Notes under the pieces: generated by a model
What the model saw: only the letters and a program-made list of their open reading frames with translations
What the model was told of the DNA's origin: nothing
The model's database searches: none
Shown here: positions 12,971 through 26,830 of the stretch, piece by piece
Layout of the letters: each line of letters begins with the position of its first letter
Position numbering within the stretch: position 1 is the stretch's first letter
Assembly: GCA_000499405.2 (NCBI GenBank)
Contig: HG738140.1
Location: forward strand, 7,343,560 to 7,407,559
Direction of reading: 5' to 3'
DNA: 64,000 nucleotides
Source: Onchocerca volvulus
Lineage: Eukaryota > Nematoda > Chromadorea > Rhabditida > Onchocercidae
Position numbers and translations under genes: made by a program

Positions 12971-14844
12971 CCCGCTATATGATCTTGTCGGCTCCTTGAC
13001 CTCTTTGACATTCCTCTACACAATTAATTACATTGATATACAACTAATTACATTTTTTTGGCTTCGCTGAGAATTAGAGCTTCAAGTAAAACAATAATTA
13101 ATCCAACTAATGGGTGGAATAATTTGTAAAATCTGATATATTATAAGATTCTTTCGTGAAAATAAGAATGGAATATATGGTTAAATGATCTGATCACCGA
13201 GATGATCGTCTCAATGATTTCCACAGCGACCTGGAATTGTCATTCCAGTGACTTGGCATTAGACTTAACACTTTCCATTTACTTTTACCGGATAAGCAAG
13301 GAAATTTGAGTAACACTAAATTACTATTTAAGATGAAATAAACTGTACTTAGTACTTCAATCACTATTGTCAAGGGTGGTCGTCACGTGGAAGAAAAAAA
13401 AAGTTGTTTTTGTTCCTGATTGATTAGGAGAAGATTAACAGGAAGATATCATTTGTGTGACAGAATTCTTGATTCGATCATGAAACAGTATGATTTTGGT
13501 TACAAAATCTAATTATTCTAAGAGATAATGAAGGATGATGGAATTGTGATAACAATAAAAAAGTTGGGGATTTTCTAGCTATGTTTGCTGAGCAAATTGT
13601 ACTATTAGTCTGGCCAAGAAAAAAATTTTTTAAATTCTCTTTATGGACAGAGATATCAGGTTTCCGTCTTCATCTTAGCAATATCAGCATTAGTTTCAGC
13701 ATTTATCAGGATCATTAAAATGTTGCTATAACACGCTGATACTGTAATTATCCAAGAGACATTTGTCTTGATGTAATAATCCAAATAAGATTTAAAAATT
13801 ATTCCTCAAATAATAAAGATTATGAACAATGACAGATGCAGAATTGTGCATCTCGATAACTCGAAGCATTCGAAATCTATTTCTGCCAATTACGATTCTC
13901 TCTGAAGGAAAAAACGATATCCCTCCTGTGAACATAAAGAATTCAGTATCGATCGCCTCTTTTTGATAATATAATCAGATAACCGCGTAATCATAATCGA
14001 ATATTTTTTTTTTCATAAAAACTACGAATTTAATTAATGAAATAACATTATCATTGAAGGAGAGCATCAAGTTGACAGGAAAGGCTTCTAACCCAAAATA
14101 TACTTCAGTTCAAAAAATTATTTCACTTTGGGAAAATATTGCTTTTTGAATCATTCTGATGTTATATGGATATCATAAGCTAATACACATAAACTTCTGA
14201 AGTTTAACAAAAATATAATAGTAATCAAAGATAAGTGTCGTTGTCATCCTGATATATTCTTTTATCTGATATCACTTTCAGTTTGCACAATGAGCCATGA
14301 TTGTTCGAATTACTTTTTTTAAACATTACTGAAATAAGGCCAAACCTGCAAATTTATGATTGCATGCAGATATTAGAATCTCACATGCATCTTTTCTAGA
14401 AAGATATTCTGAAAAATGAAGAAAGAGCTTCCTATGAGATCTATTACAAAATCTATTCGATTTAATGGAAAAATATTTCCAAAAAAAAAGGAAAAAAAAG
14501 ATTTTTGGAAAAATACAATTTGGCTATTCGAAGCAGTATGACAACTTTCTTCTTTTCTCACTTTTTTTTAAAAAGTAAGCAAAAAAACTTTTTTTTTTTA
14601 AAAAAGTGAACAAAAATATTTTTGCCTTATTAATAAAGAATCCAATGCTCATATTATCTTTTGTATATAGCTTTAGTAAATAGTAAAGAAGGGTGGTTTT
14701 TGAAATACCTCATTTACAAGGCCTTATGAATGTGGAGTGGACAAATACTTATTTCCTCCTTAATCGGAATTTCTAAGCGTAATTTGATGCATATCGTAAT
14801 TTTGAATGATAATGAACCTCTTATTCATAGCATGTTTTCTGTCA

Positions 14845-17800
14845 CTATTTCAAAAAATTGTTGGAAAATTTTAAAGAAAAATTTAATTCTTTTCCGGTAA
14901 ACAAAGATTTTCTTAAAATATAATCATTAAAATAGCAAAAAACAAACCTATTAACAATTTGTTGAAAACATTTGCGATTAAATCGAAATAATCCTCCAGC
15001 AAATGCGTTTCGAATACGACTGCTCATCGAACAAAAAAGAGCGAATGTAATGCAAGAATTGAGCAATGAAAAGATATCAAATAAATCTCCTATTGATTCA
15101 GATATCGCGAAACTTGCTCCTTTTATGGATGACAAAATCGAAATTATACCTTGCGGTAATTCCACGATTATAAAATTTATCATAATTACCTACAAAATCA
15201 ATTTTTCACTTAATTGATTCTCAATTAAATTAATGATAATTCACTTGATTTTTTTTTTATTATTTGTAACTTAATTAAATTCTCAACTTTCCTCTTCCAT
15301 CCTCTCTTTGTCACCAAGCCTTTTTCACCATAGAGAAACATTCAGTGTAAATGCTAAAATATTTCACGAAAGTTGCCAGAATCCGAACTTTGAGTTAGAT
15401 TTCTTGGCCACGTCATTCGTAGAATTTGTTTGGAATGGAAATCTATCAGTTAAGTCGTCTGTCCATCCTTTACTTCCTTTCGACTTTTATAATTTGTTAT
15501 GTTTATTTCAAATGAACGATTAATGTAAAATTCATAAATTTCCTTTCATATCTAAGGAAAGTCTGCAAGTTTTACACAATTTTTAACTTTTATTTGATTT
15601 TTTTTCCCACATCACGTTCTCCTATCTAATCATTTTTGCTTGACAATTTCGCATTTTTCTTCTCGAGTAAACAAATGCAAATGACAAATATTCGTCGTAT
15701 TCCTATTCAGAAAAATGCTCAGTCCTCTTGCTTACAAATAACCAAACTTCATTAGAAACAAGAATTTATATGAAAATTTTAATAGTTTCAGCAATTTTAT
15801 TTTTAAAGAGAGAATGAAACTTCCGGATGGGTGTTTATTTTTTGAAATATTTTCGATCTATTTACATTTGTAAAATAGTAAATATTAGGAATTTTTTCAA
15901 GAATTTTAATAAATTTCGAATTTCAACATATCATTATCCTTTACATCCGAAAATTTTCCTGTTAGAAAAAAGTGAAATAAAAAATTTCAAAAAGTCGTCG
16001 AAGAAAAAATGTAAATTTGAATATTTTGCACATAATATACGGTAATGCAACAGAAATGGAGAATTTCTGCATACCAAAATGATGTACGTAATACGTCGAA
16101 GTCTTTGTTCGCGTGTTCGTGACGTAAATCTGATGGATAATAGTTGAATTTGACGTAATTTTTGGATCAATAATACAGTCATAACAATCATGATAGCGCA
16201 TGGAATTAATTTGCACATAGTGCCTAGAAGACCGAAATTTACTCGTCCAAGAACAGTATTGTTAGCAAGAATGGTAAAGCTGAGTTCGTGCGCCGAAAGA
16301 TTACTCTTGTATGGATATCGTGCCGAACATTCGTCATGTGACGGTACTTTGCGAACTTCAGAATTGAAAAAAAATGGCGTGCACAGCAAGATAGCACTGA
16401 TGTTGATTAGCACTATGGTACGCAAACATTTCTATAAATTTTTCTTAGCGTTAAAATTTCATAATTTTGCGGAAATTATTTGTAAAATTATTTGCGATTT
16501 TGTTTAATTTGGAAATGCCTCAAAAAAAAAAAAAAAATGATTATTTTTTCCATTCATGAATAAAACGATGATTGAACTTCGATAACTAATCTCTACGTTC
16601 GTAATTAATTGCAGAAAAAAAAAAAAGACTGTAAAAAAGATTTTTGCTGCAGAAAAAGATTCTTTTGAAAAACTAACACTGTAGCTAAACCAAGGTTCGC
16701 TGGATTTTATTTTAAGAAATTGATTGAGCGAGATAAAACGAACAATCGATAATGTAACAACATGAAAAACACCGCTCATATAAACTACTATTGATGCATT
16801 TACCGATACCTGCAAATGTTTATTGCAAAAATATTAAGAATTTATTTTTCATTTCAATTTTTTTAACTTTTTGTTAATTAAAAGATAGATTCTTAAAAGC
16901 AGTAGCTATAAGCAAGTTTTATAAATTTTTCAGGAAATTGTATCGACTTAAAATAGTCAATTTTTGGAATAACAATATCACATTATACAATTATAATATT
17001 TTACAAAAATAGAAAAAGTAAATTTTTGAAGGAAGAGCATCTTTTTTCGTTGAAATTGTATGCTCTAATTCAACTTAATCTGAATTCGGATCAGCTGAAT
17101 TTAATAGAATTTTTGTGAAATGATTTGCTATCAAATTTTATCTGACATCATTCGAAGGATGAAAACTTGATATTTTCAGATGAGATTTTTTGATTCCGAT
17201 AAAATTTGAATTTGAAGTCTTACTAACTGACGATGAAGTGAAAAATTTTTTAAATTTAATTTTCCTGTATATCTGCTTGCACTGATTACGATAGATTATT
17301 AGTGAAAAAAAGTGCATACCAATAATGTAGAAACCCATGTATGAGACCAAAGTTGCGATATGCAATATACATCACTGAGATATTTGAACAGGCTGGAGTA
17401 GAAGAAATTTCCACATAGTGCAATTTGAGTGCTAAAAAAAAAGAAAAAAGAAGAAAAGCTCAAACATAAATTCGAAATTGATGAGGAATTTGGTCAAAAA
17501 ATCGATTTCTTTCAAAATCCAATAGCTTTACTTTAAATTCTGAAAAATAATTTCGTATTTTAGTCATCTTGGGAAAATATAGTTTTGTTAATTCTTTCAT
17601 CTTTAAATAATTATCTCCAAATGCATCCACATTATGAAATGATAATAAAGCGTCAATCTTCTTGAAATTTTTATCGAAATTACTTGAGAATTAGAAAGCT
17701 GAGAAATTGAATATTTATTCAGTTTTTAGTTGTTCCTAAGCTATGCACTTTAATGTATTCAACAATTTCCATCAATATGTAAAAGTAATTAAAAGTTTGC

Positions 17801-19213
17801 AGAACTAATTTCAGAAGTTTTTTGGAGAAATATCCTTTTGCAGCTAATCATACTAACTGAGATTCCTTGTCTATATTGCATGATAATCTGGACTTCAATA
17901 TCAGAAATTAGGATAGAAATGTATTTCCAAAAATTTATGATCCATTAATTTTATTTGTAAGGATAATTGATATGTATTTTAAAAGTCTGATATTAAAGTT
18001 CAGATTTTTCGAAAAACTCTGGTATTAGAGTTCAGAGTTCAGATTTTTGATTGTAATTTTTCTCTGTTAACGTTTCTAATTAAACTAAATGGAAATATAA
18101 GCGTCTTTCATTGCTCCTTTCAGAATCTATCAATGCCAGAAAGCTTTTTTAAGTGATGTATTTGATAAATTACAGTAAAGAAAAGAAGATTTTAAAAAGC
18201 AAAATTTCAATATGAACGAGACGAGAAAATCAAGCAAATCTTGTTTTCCTTTAATTTCAAAAAATATTTGATGTTGAAAAATCGTGCAAAATTTATTTAA
18301 ATCAAAATATAAAACGAATGCTAAATTACGTAATATTTAAGAATGAAGTGCAGTTCAAAATAATTTATGTCAAGAATTTGAAGTCAATTTTAGACTTTTT
18401 CTTCAAGATTTTCTCAAGTTCGACAATTGAAAAAATTGAAAAAGAACTTCAGCGAAATTCCATTATAGATTTCTGAGACAAAACTTCTGATATTTCTGCA
18501 TATGTGTTGTATTCTAGCTTGTTTCTTGGATTTTTAAAATAATGAAATTCAAATTCTAATATAAAACTCAATGACATGGAAAGTTTAATTTTTTCAACTA
18601 GTTAAAAATCGATATTCAAAGTCGAAATTTTGTATAATAATTTCTTCTTGTTGCTATTATTAGTCCTAGTGACAATGCGTAGATTGTATCCCTAAAGAAG
18701 CAATGAAATTAAAATTATTTGATAAATTTTACTCATTTTTCTAGCATTTCATTCAATATTTTCTTTGATATATGAATGCAGAAATCTTTCAATAATTTTT
18801 GCGCATTTTTTAAGCCCATAAATGATTATGTTTCTAGAAATTAAGAATAGCAAAAAATTCAAAAAGAGGAAATAAGAATTCAAAGCGTTAATTTTTATAA
18901 ATCAAATTTTTTTTCTTTTTGTTATATTTCTCTCGGTTTTCTTTCTTTTATTTTTCTTTTTTATTCGATAAAAAAAACCTAAAAAAATTCAACATCAAAT
19001 AACTAGAATGATAAAATTCAAGTAACTAGAATGATAAAAAAATTAAAAAACATACCAGGACATGCTAATTAAGAATAAATTGTTCGAATTAATCATTGAA
19101 TAGAGTATGTAAATTGAAATGACATGTCCAGCAATTCCCGCCGTACAAAGTGCCAAAATGATTGCTGTTTTGATATGTATTGTTAATAACAGTTCATCGT
19201 CTTCGGATGACAT
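14845..19213 (-). CDS. FMRFamide-like neuropeptide receptor (DMSR-type GPCR)
   Basis: This is a seven-span G-protein-coupled receptor, probably for an amidated peptide on neurons or muscle. Five exons (descending): 19,213-19,056, 17,431-17,320, 16,809-16,678, 16,431-16,075 and 15,189-14,845. They sum to exactly 368 codons (367 residues) and all phases fit. TM1 is in exon 1 (KTAIILALCTAGIAGHVISI). Exon 2 covers TM2 to early TM3 with a conserved Cys (SDVYCISQL). Exon 3 holds TM3, ending in LSIVRFISL at the usual DRY position. Exon 4 holds TM4 and TM5. Exon 5 opens with TM6/TM7, including VELPQGI, GDLFDIFSLLNS, FALFCSMSSRIRNAF. The ELPQG and LLNS...C.MS blocks are the hallmark of nematode dromyosuppressin-receptor-related proteins. 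The start is the first ATG in the TM1 exon; an upstream exon is possible, since the frame stays open to an AG near 19,249 and includes an NIS glycosylation site. The ligand is unknown. Confidence 0.88.
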
Positions 19214-19249
19214 TTGATAAAATGATGCAATCAATAAGTGATATGATAT

Positions 19250-22200
19250 ATTCTATGCAAAATTATGCAATCGATATTTTAAAACATTATTAAATTAAGA
19301 AATCAATAAATTAGAAAAAATAATATGTCATTTAAAAGTTAACTTCAATTATGAGAAAACCTATGAATGAAAGAATATAAAAAGAGTTTATTAGGCTATA
19401 AAATGTGGCATAAGAATTATCATTGGAATCAAATTGTTATTCCTAATTTTAAATTATAAATGTAATTCCAATTTCAACTAACAAAACTGAAAGAATGAAA
19501 ATTGAGATAACAAAATGATAGATTTATATAATGTTAATGAATCATTCGCTGAAACATCATATATTTGGATGAGAAATTTCTACGGTAGTTTTCATGTATT
19601 AAATCTATGCTTAGCTAGAATTTGAAGTATAAAAGCTTGAAAGCTATAATTATGTTATTTCATGATCTTTTTATTCCAACGAGGAACTGAAATAAGGAGC
19701 AGTGAATCAAAGAAAAAAGTTTTTAAATTGAATTACAGCTAAGAAAAAAAAAATGCAATGAGAAGAAAAGGTTTTGGATAATAAAGAAACAAGAAAGAAG
19801 TAAAGGAATGTGAAAATTCGAAAGAGATATAAAAATCAAATTTTCAAGAAAAAAAAAATAAGAAAAATTGAAATCTAAAACATTTTTGGCAAAAATTCTA
19901 AAGTAGGGATGTAAATCAGAATAAAAAAATCAAATTTCTAAAGTTAAAATGAAACTTAGAGAAGATTTTTGGCATTAAACTTTTTTTCGGGAATTTAGAA
20001 ATTAGATGTAGAAGCATATTCATCTTTTAGGAAAGTAAGTCGAAAGAAAACAGAACTAATTTGTTTACCAACTGCAGTTAATCAAAAATATTGAAAAATC
20101 ATTAAACTTTAACAATGATTTCAGAAAGCATTAGTAGCAAAACTAAAAGCAAAAGAAAAAAAAATTATTCATGGGATTGTCTTTGTTTCATGTCCTGGGA
20201 ATCTATTTGAATTAAACGCTTATAAATTTTTATCAAGATGCCGTCGTCCTGCGGAGATTTGATAAGAAAAATGATATTTTTTAAAGAAATCCCCGCAGAA
20301 CGATAAAATTAGGGAAATTTATTAAATTTTTAGAGAAAATTTATTGAATTTTATAGACATTCAAAATCAATTTCTCAGCATTCACGAATATGACTTCCGT
20401 TCTAATGATGACTATTGAAAATAAAAAAAAATCCTCGAATGGAATTATTCATCAAGCGACTTACAAATTACCTTCAAATTAACTCAATTAATTTAATTCT
20501 GTCCATTTTCATTATGCTGTTTGTAAGATATTTATTTTTAGTCTATTGAAAATTAAAAACAGGAAGAGGTTTATTTCAAAAAAGTGAAGCGATCGCATAA
20601 AATTCAACCAGATTTACCTAGTTTTACAGTTCAGGTCAATTTTGGAGCAGAACAAAGTAAAAAGCTCAGTTCGTCTCATGAGATGTAAGACATTAAGTTT
20701 TTTAGTGATCAGAAGTTCTGTAATTGACTTCAAAATTTTTAGAAACAACAAAAAATAATTTACTTCGTTTTTTAGATTAAAATCTTAGAAAAAGATGGAT
20801 AAAGTAGAATGACGAGGTGAGCAGGTCAATAGCCAAGGAGCTTAGCCAGGCTTCTGGCTTCTGGCTGCACCATCATCATAAGGGCGTGTTTTACTTGCTA
20901 CTATCGTCGTTCTCTTGATGATATGAAATTAAATAAAAAATATTAAGCTTCAATCTATCTCATTCCTCTTAACTCCTATTTATTTTATATTTACGAGCAA
21001 ATTTTTTCTCTTTAAAAATATGGGAAAAAAGTTCATTTCAAATGAGCAAATTTTTTTTAAATAACTTATTCATGGATTATTCTCATTATCTTTTTCAGTT
21101 AATCCCCTTTCATATCCATTTTTTCTTCATAAAGAAAAAAATGAAGAGATTCTTAGATTTCGAATAAATCCAAAATCGTCAGCTTAGGATATTTTGGAAT
21201 ATAAATTGAACAATCATATTCGATTGAAGCATTCTAAAAAAAAACTTCGTTTGAAAAGGTTTAATTTGACTTTATCATTTTCAGTTGTTATGAGATTCAA
21301 GACCTTTTTTTTTTTGATAATAAAGCGATAATAAGTCTCAGAAGCTGCAAGAAATAATATATGAATTTCTCTCAGAACACAAAAAACTGAAAAATATTAC
21401 TCATTCAGAATCTTCTATAGTACCATCAGTCAAATTTCAGATTCCTTGTTTTTTCTACATGAGAACGGTAATTTATAGCGAGGAATCTATCTTTATTTAG
21501 CTAAAAATAATTCTTAACTATTAATTTCAAATTTTTTGGAAAATTTATATAATTTATTCGAAAAATAAAATAACGATATTATTTGCCATTTTCTGTTTAA
21601 TATTGTTCTGTCGTTAATGGAATACAGAAAAACTTTTGATATCATAAATAATGATTAGTATGAAGAGATTCATTTTCAATTTAAATTTTCCCTCATTCAA
21701 TTCAAGTTGTATCATTCATTTTTCTTAAGGCATTTTCATATAAGCTTTTATTGATAACCAGAAATGTATACTGATATTTCGTTTACCTTATCACAAGCCT
21801 GAATAATCACTTTTCTTTGAAATAAAATCCGCGCAGAATTATTGAGAATTATTTAGGATGAGAAAGTATCAGTTATAAAAGTTTTCAGAAGATACGCTAA
21901 AACTGTAAAAAAATATCTACTTGCAACTGAAAAAAAAAAGTAAAGAACAGCGCTCTTTTCTCATTTATGAATTTTCCCGCAACTTTATTTAATTTATTTC
22001 TTTAGATTTTCTGAAACAAATTAAAAAATGCGACAATTTAAAGAAGTTTCAGTAAAATTAAAACTTATACACCAGAAGACTAATCTATACACTTCAAAAT
22101 TGACTTTATTGTTTGATTTCCAATTGAAAAATGGAACTTTGTATAGATTTTTGATAATTGAAGTTTCTAAAAAATAGGCGCTTAAGGTTATAGCGTTGAA

Positions 22201-23867
22201 TTTGATTCTTAAAGTAAATGTAAATTTGAAGCAAGACATCAGTTTTTCTAAACCTTAAGTTTAATGATCCGTCAAAGCATCCAGAACTGGAATTATTCTC
22301 TTTGAGCGCTATTTCTTTCTCATTTTCAATTCAAATGAGATAGCAAATCCAAGTCTCAAAAAAAAGGATTATAGTTTTTCCCTTTGCTTTTTCTGCAAAT
22401 GAAATTGTGGGATTTGGTGGTGGTGCATTTCAAAAATAGCCTTATCTATACCAAAAAATTAAAAAGGTTTGGTCAGTTATTTGAATTTCATTTATCAAAA
22501 AAATCCTCCAGAAATTCATTATTATCATAAAATGAGCTTACTAATGTGACTCGATTTAAAAAAAGAAATCCACAAACTCTCTCCTCTTTCTCTAATCTAT
22601 AAATACTCTTTGCTGTGGCCGTTTTAAGAAAAATCAAAATAGATTGGTTTTTATATTGGAAAGGATATGCGAGAAGGGAAGGCAATTTTTCTTTAAAAAA
22701 TGAAACAATTTTCTTTTATTAAAAGAAGTTGAAGCAATAGCTTTCAAATATTTCATTCGAGACGAAGTTTGCACCTCAGAAATCAACTTTATTCGCAGCC
22801 ATTAAGAGCCAAATTTAAACATCTGAAATGCATCTGTTTAAGTTTCCATTCTAACTTATGTGCTAATAAAATATAGAAGAATTCAGACTAGAAATGAAGT
22901 AGGAATTTTTTTTTTTGGGAAGGAATGAGGCTTGAGATATTCTGCTAGAATATTCCACAGGCACATTTCTTGATGATTAATGTGGCTATTTATCAAATGG
23001 ATTTTTTTTTTTTTTTTTAGAAATGCTAATAAAGGGGAAGAAATAAGGACAATAAATGAGTGTTTTTAAATATTTAATTTTTTAGCAAAGGAGATTTATT
23101 TCATAAGGATAAAAGGGTGGATGTTTGAATGGCTCTTTTATGTATATATATATATATTTTTTTTAACAGTAGCACCAAAGTTTCAAGTCTCAATTGTTGA
23201 ATATGATATTGAATACACTGAAAGAAACGTAAAAATACTTCCGTATTCTTTTAAGCAGATAAAATAAAATAGCTAAAATGTAAACTACGAAATTTATAAA
23301 ATATGCAAAAATAGTGGAATTCTATTGACTACTGAATAAGACATTTTGTGATTTGAAAAGTACTTTGACTCGAACGAATATTTAAATCTTGCTAATTATC
23401 TTCTGTCACTTTAACAGAAACATTTAATTTGAAGAGTATTATATCTCTTTATTTATATTTTCTTTGAATTGCATTACTGTAGCAATGAACATTTACAAAG
23501 TGGTGATATATAATATTTAAGATTGACTTCCATACATAAAAGTTGCGAATATTTTCAAAATATTATATAATTAAATTAATAATCTGTGCTGCATTTCTGT
23601 TCTATCCGATCTTAACTTCGAAATATTTTGAAGAATTGTCCAGGGCGAATCAAAAAAAGAAAAAAAAAGGAAATGAGAGAAAGTAAGATTAATAGAATAA
23701 TGCAGGATATTTAATGAATCATTAATTGGTCCACAGCTTCATTTTTGGAAAGCCTGAATGAATTTCGAGAGAAATGATGTGAGGGAATTATTATAGACAA
23801 TGAAATTTCTCTTTCATTATCCAAGAAAGAACATCTTTTTACTTATTTTTTTGAATGGAAAAAATAC
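19250..23867. other. Long gene-free stretch
   Basis: About 4.6 kb of AT-rich sequence upstream of the receptor. Short frames at 22,021-22,239 and 22,488-22,685 on the minus strand have biased composition and no recognisable domain. A less AT-rich spot at 20,810-20,900 shows GGCTTCTGGCTTCTGGCT, a small direct repeat. The region probably serves as the receptor's upstream regulatory sequence, but no specific site can be named. Confidence 0.5.
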
Positions 23868-24039
23868 TTATTCCATTGCTATAAAGGGATTCATTCAACT
23901 GTTTTACTGACTGTTGAATGAATCGCTTTGTAGAGTGCTTCTGAATCATCCCAAGCTCCGAAGCAGAATTCTTGGCCGAGAAATTGCTTTCAGCTTTCGC
24001 ATCATCAAAATTCTCTTCATTATTATCAATATCAATCAT
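23868..24039 (-). CDS. Orphan first-exon candidate (hypothetical)
   Basis: A frame opening with ATG encodes about 57 mostly polar residues (MIDIDNNEENFDDAKAESNF at the start) and then meets a donor-like AA|GTATTT. The mix of Asp, Glu, Ser and Ala is less AT-driven than surrounding frames, which suggests coding sequence. It could be the 5' exon of an unrecognised minus-strand gene. It does not join in phase to the neuropeptide-receptor TM1 exon at 19.2 kb, and no downstream partner exon was identified. The function is unknown and it may be a chance frame. Confidence 0.3.
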
Positions 24040-24954
24040 GGCGATCGATGCTGTTCTCTTAGTTTCTTGGAAGATTAGAATATACTATTTTACCGTACTC
24101 GCATGTGCTTAGATTCTTCAGGCAGTGCTGTTCCGAGGGATTAACAGTTCATTACAATGATCTGGAATCCGAAAGGAATCCAAAACAAACTTTGTGACAG
24201 ATGAGAACCAGAATAGGTAAAATATCTTCATACAGCTTACAGCATTAAATTATAATCAATAAAATTATTGAATCATGTATGTAACCGTGATAATAAAAAT
24301 AATAGAAAAAAGTAGCTCAAAAAGATAGCAAATCAAACAGATTAAAATCAATAAAGTAATATAGAATTTTGTAGGAAACTGTTTTCTTCAGTTATATAAC
24401 CATTTTCCTCTACTTTGACAATAAAACATTTGACAATTTCTATTTTTCAATAAGCAAAGAAAATAAAATCCAAATATATCATTGCAAATACTCAATTACT
24501 AATATCTGCCACTATTATGTAGTATCGGCTAATTGAAGAATTGGCATACCAATTCACATAATCATTATAAATAATCACAGAATGCCTCTAAGAAGTTTTC
24601 AATAATCTGAAATAGTCTTCAATAATCTGAAATAACATTAACTATTATTTGGAGCTTAAACTGATAGCAACAGCAAGAAAAATAGCATTACATATGGCAT
24701 TGCTTGCTTTCGAATTGCTAAACAAATATTAAAAATTTGGATTCGAGAGTGTTGCTTTGACAAATCTTATTTAGCTGCCATTGTAAATTTTATTTTTTTC
24801 CATCACATTGAATTACATCAAATCACTGAACTAAAATGTCAATATTCATTCTTTCATAAACACACTGATCAAATTAAATAAATCCAATAAATAAAAATGG
24901 AAATGCTTATTGTTACTTGCCACACACAACCGTTCAATTTCTTCATCGATTGAT

Positions 24955-25067
24955 TTAAAAATTTGAAAAAACGTTGCATTCAAATAGGCGCGTGTTTTTC
25001 TGTTAATAAAACGCGTGTCTAAAAATTTTGGACCAGCTCAATCGGCCACGCGAAGTGATCCAGCTAG
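24955..25067 (+). mobile_element. Helitron-like non-autonomous tail ending in CTAG
   Basis: The segment contains ACGTTGCATTCAAATAGG, a GC-richer ACGCGTGT stretch and the end GGCCACGCGAAGTGATCCAG-CTAG followed by T. Related blocks occur beside the broken Helitron gene: AACTTTGCATTTGAATAGG at 44.36 kb, and ACGTTGCATTCGAATA on the minus strand at 48.55 kb. The GATCCAGCTAG end recurs at 48.75-48.79 kb. A CTRR end before T fits Helitron 3' ends. The 5' limit of the element was not found. Confidence 0.5.
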
Positions 25068-26830
25068 TATTAAATAAAATCATTTAACATTTCATTTTTA
25101 CTATATTCGAAAAATAGATTTTTGTAGCTTAGCTGATAATCGGATAAGACAATGTTTCAATGAATGTAAAGCTAATACATATTGTGAACATAAAATATGA
25201 AAATATTTCTATATAGATGCTACAAATTTCGAAAAAATGTGACATTGATATCATTACTGGATTTGCATAAAAGTTAATTTCTGATGAAGTAAACAAATAG
25301 TTTATAGCCATAAATCATAAGATATTGCTGGATTCCATCCGTAATAATGATAGTGCAATACGACCAAAAATCTATTTCTTTTACTTTTCTTGCATTTCTT
25401 GCTTGCAACAATATGACAAGATTTTAATCTCGTTCGACTATTTTATCATTCTTGTAAATGCATCAATATCTTGCTTCTTTTTCTAGAAACGAGGATAAAA
25501 AGTTTTTGTTATATCAATATTAGATTTTGACAAATTTTTATTTTAACTAATGCATCTAATCCAGTTTTCTTGATACTAAAATGATGTTGATTCATTTTAA
25601 AAATGGAAACATTATAGGAATCTAATAATCATGTGATTGCAACATGACATGCTTGAATCAGGAAAAAAATTTGAAATGTCTATAATCAAGCATTCTAATT
25701 AATCCACTAATTAGTAAGATTGCTGAAGTATCTAACTTCACTAGTCGAAATGTACTCAAACATGCCTCAGTAGAGAACATCAAATTTCTTACTATTATTA
25801 ATATAAAAATTTATCTAATTCCAGAATTTATTCGATAATATCAATATTATCTAAAATATCATAAAGATCAAAAATCTCAATATACAGGATTTTTATGCAC
25901 TTTTTTTTGATACATTATCTAAGTGTTCATTCGCTTACGTAAAAAGTTGAACAGAAGAAAGAAGTTATTTATGTAAGCATTGCTAATCGAAAAATATAGA
26001 TAATGAAAACGATAATTAGAAATAAAATATTAAAATAGCAATTTTCAAAGTAAGAAATTCATCCAAAAAAGTTCGTGGCGCTCAAATTCTTAAAAAGTAA
26101 AATAATTAATGATGCAACTTTTTCAATCACATGCATCATTCCATAACTTTTTGTTCCTTTTTTTTTTTCAAAGGGACAAAAAGTGATAGAATCAGAGATT
26201 GGAATAGTTCCTCTTCAATGATTTTATTTTTTAAGAAATTTTGAGCATTACGAAATGTTCTACATCAAACTATTTATGTTGAAAATATGACAATTCTTAA
26301 ATCCAATCTGCATTAAATCGATGAAAAGAGGCAATTTTTTATCTTGCTTCAATTTTTTTTTTCTCCTTGTGGATGCATATTTAAATTGGAATTGTCAATT
26401 ATGCTTCTTATGGAGTGATTGATGACTCAAAGACAATTGCATCAGAAGATATTTTAGATACCCCAAAAATCTTTCGTTTTTTTTTAAATCTAAAATACGG
26501 TTAACAGATTAAATTCTTGTGTGGGGATGATATATGTGAAATGGAGAGTCGTGTAATAAAATATCGAAATGCATGCCCGATACTTAGATATGCGGAGCAC
26601 AAAATCGAGAATGGTTGGATTAGCATCGGACTTAAAATTTTCCACTTTCTAGACCAACTTGCTCTCCAAGAAAATATTCTCAAAAATTCCTATTAAAAAA
26701 ACACTTCGACTTTTGTTTTGCGTGACATTTTCAAGAAAAAAGTTTCCTTGTAATGCATTCTACACATTAAATATTAGAAATCAACAAATTTTTTGTCACA
26801 GATGTCTACAATTAAACATAATAGATTGTT
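25068..26830. other. Gene-free region with a possible extra 3' exon of the kringle gene
   Basis: AT-rich sequence without recognised genes. On the minus strand at about 26,650-26,497, after a CTAG acceptor, an open frame beginning KVENFKSDANPTILDFVL fits phase 0 after a donor at the end of the kringle-gene exon (CCC|GTATGA). It could therefore be an alternative terminal exon. The simpler reading stops at 26,831. Confidence 0.35.

Larger units (their letters stand above)
11928..14844. other. Gene-poor region with decayed repeats
   Basis: No intact gene is seen between the phosphatase stop and the neuropeptide-receptor stop. The stretch is filled with diverged duplications (12,093-12,280 against 13,831-14,006, and 12,440-12,512 against 13,072-13,144) and a possible retroelement remnant at 12,580-12,970. 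A/T-run-rich sequence follows at 14,470-14,610. Confidence 0.6.
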
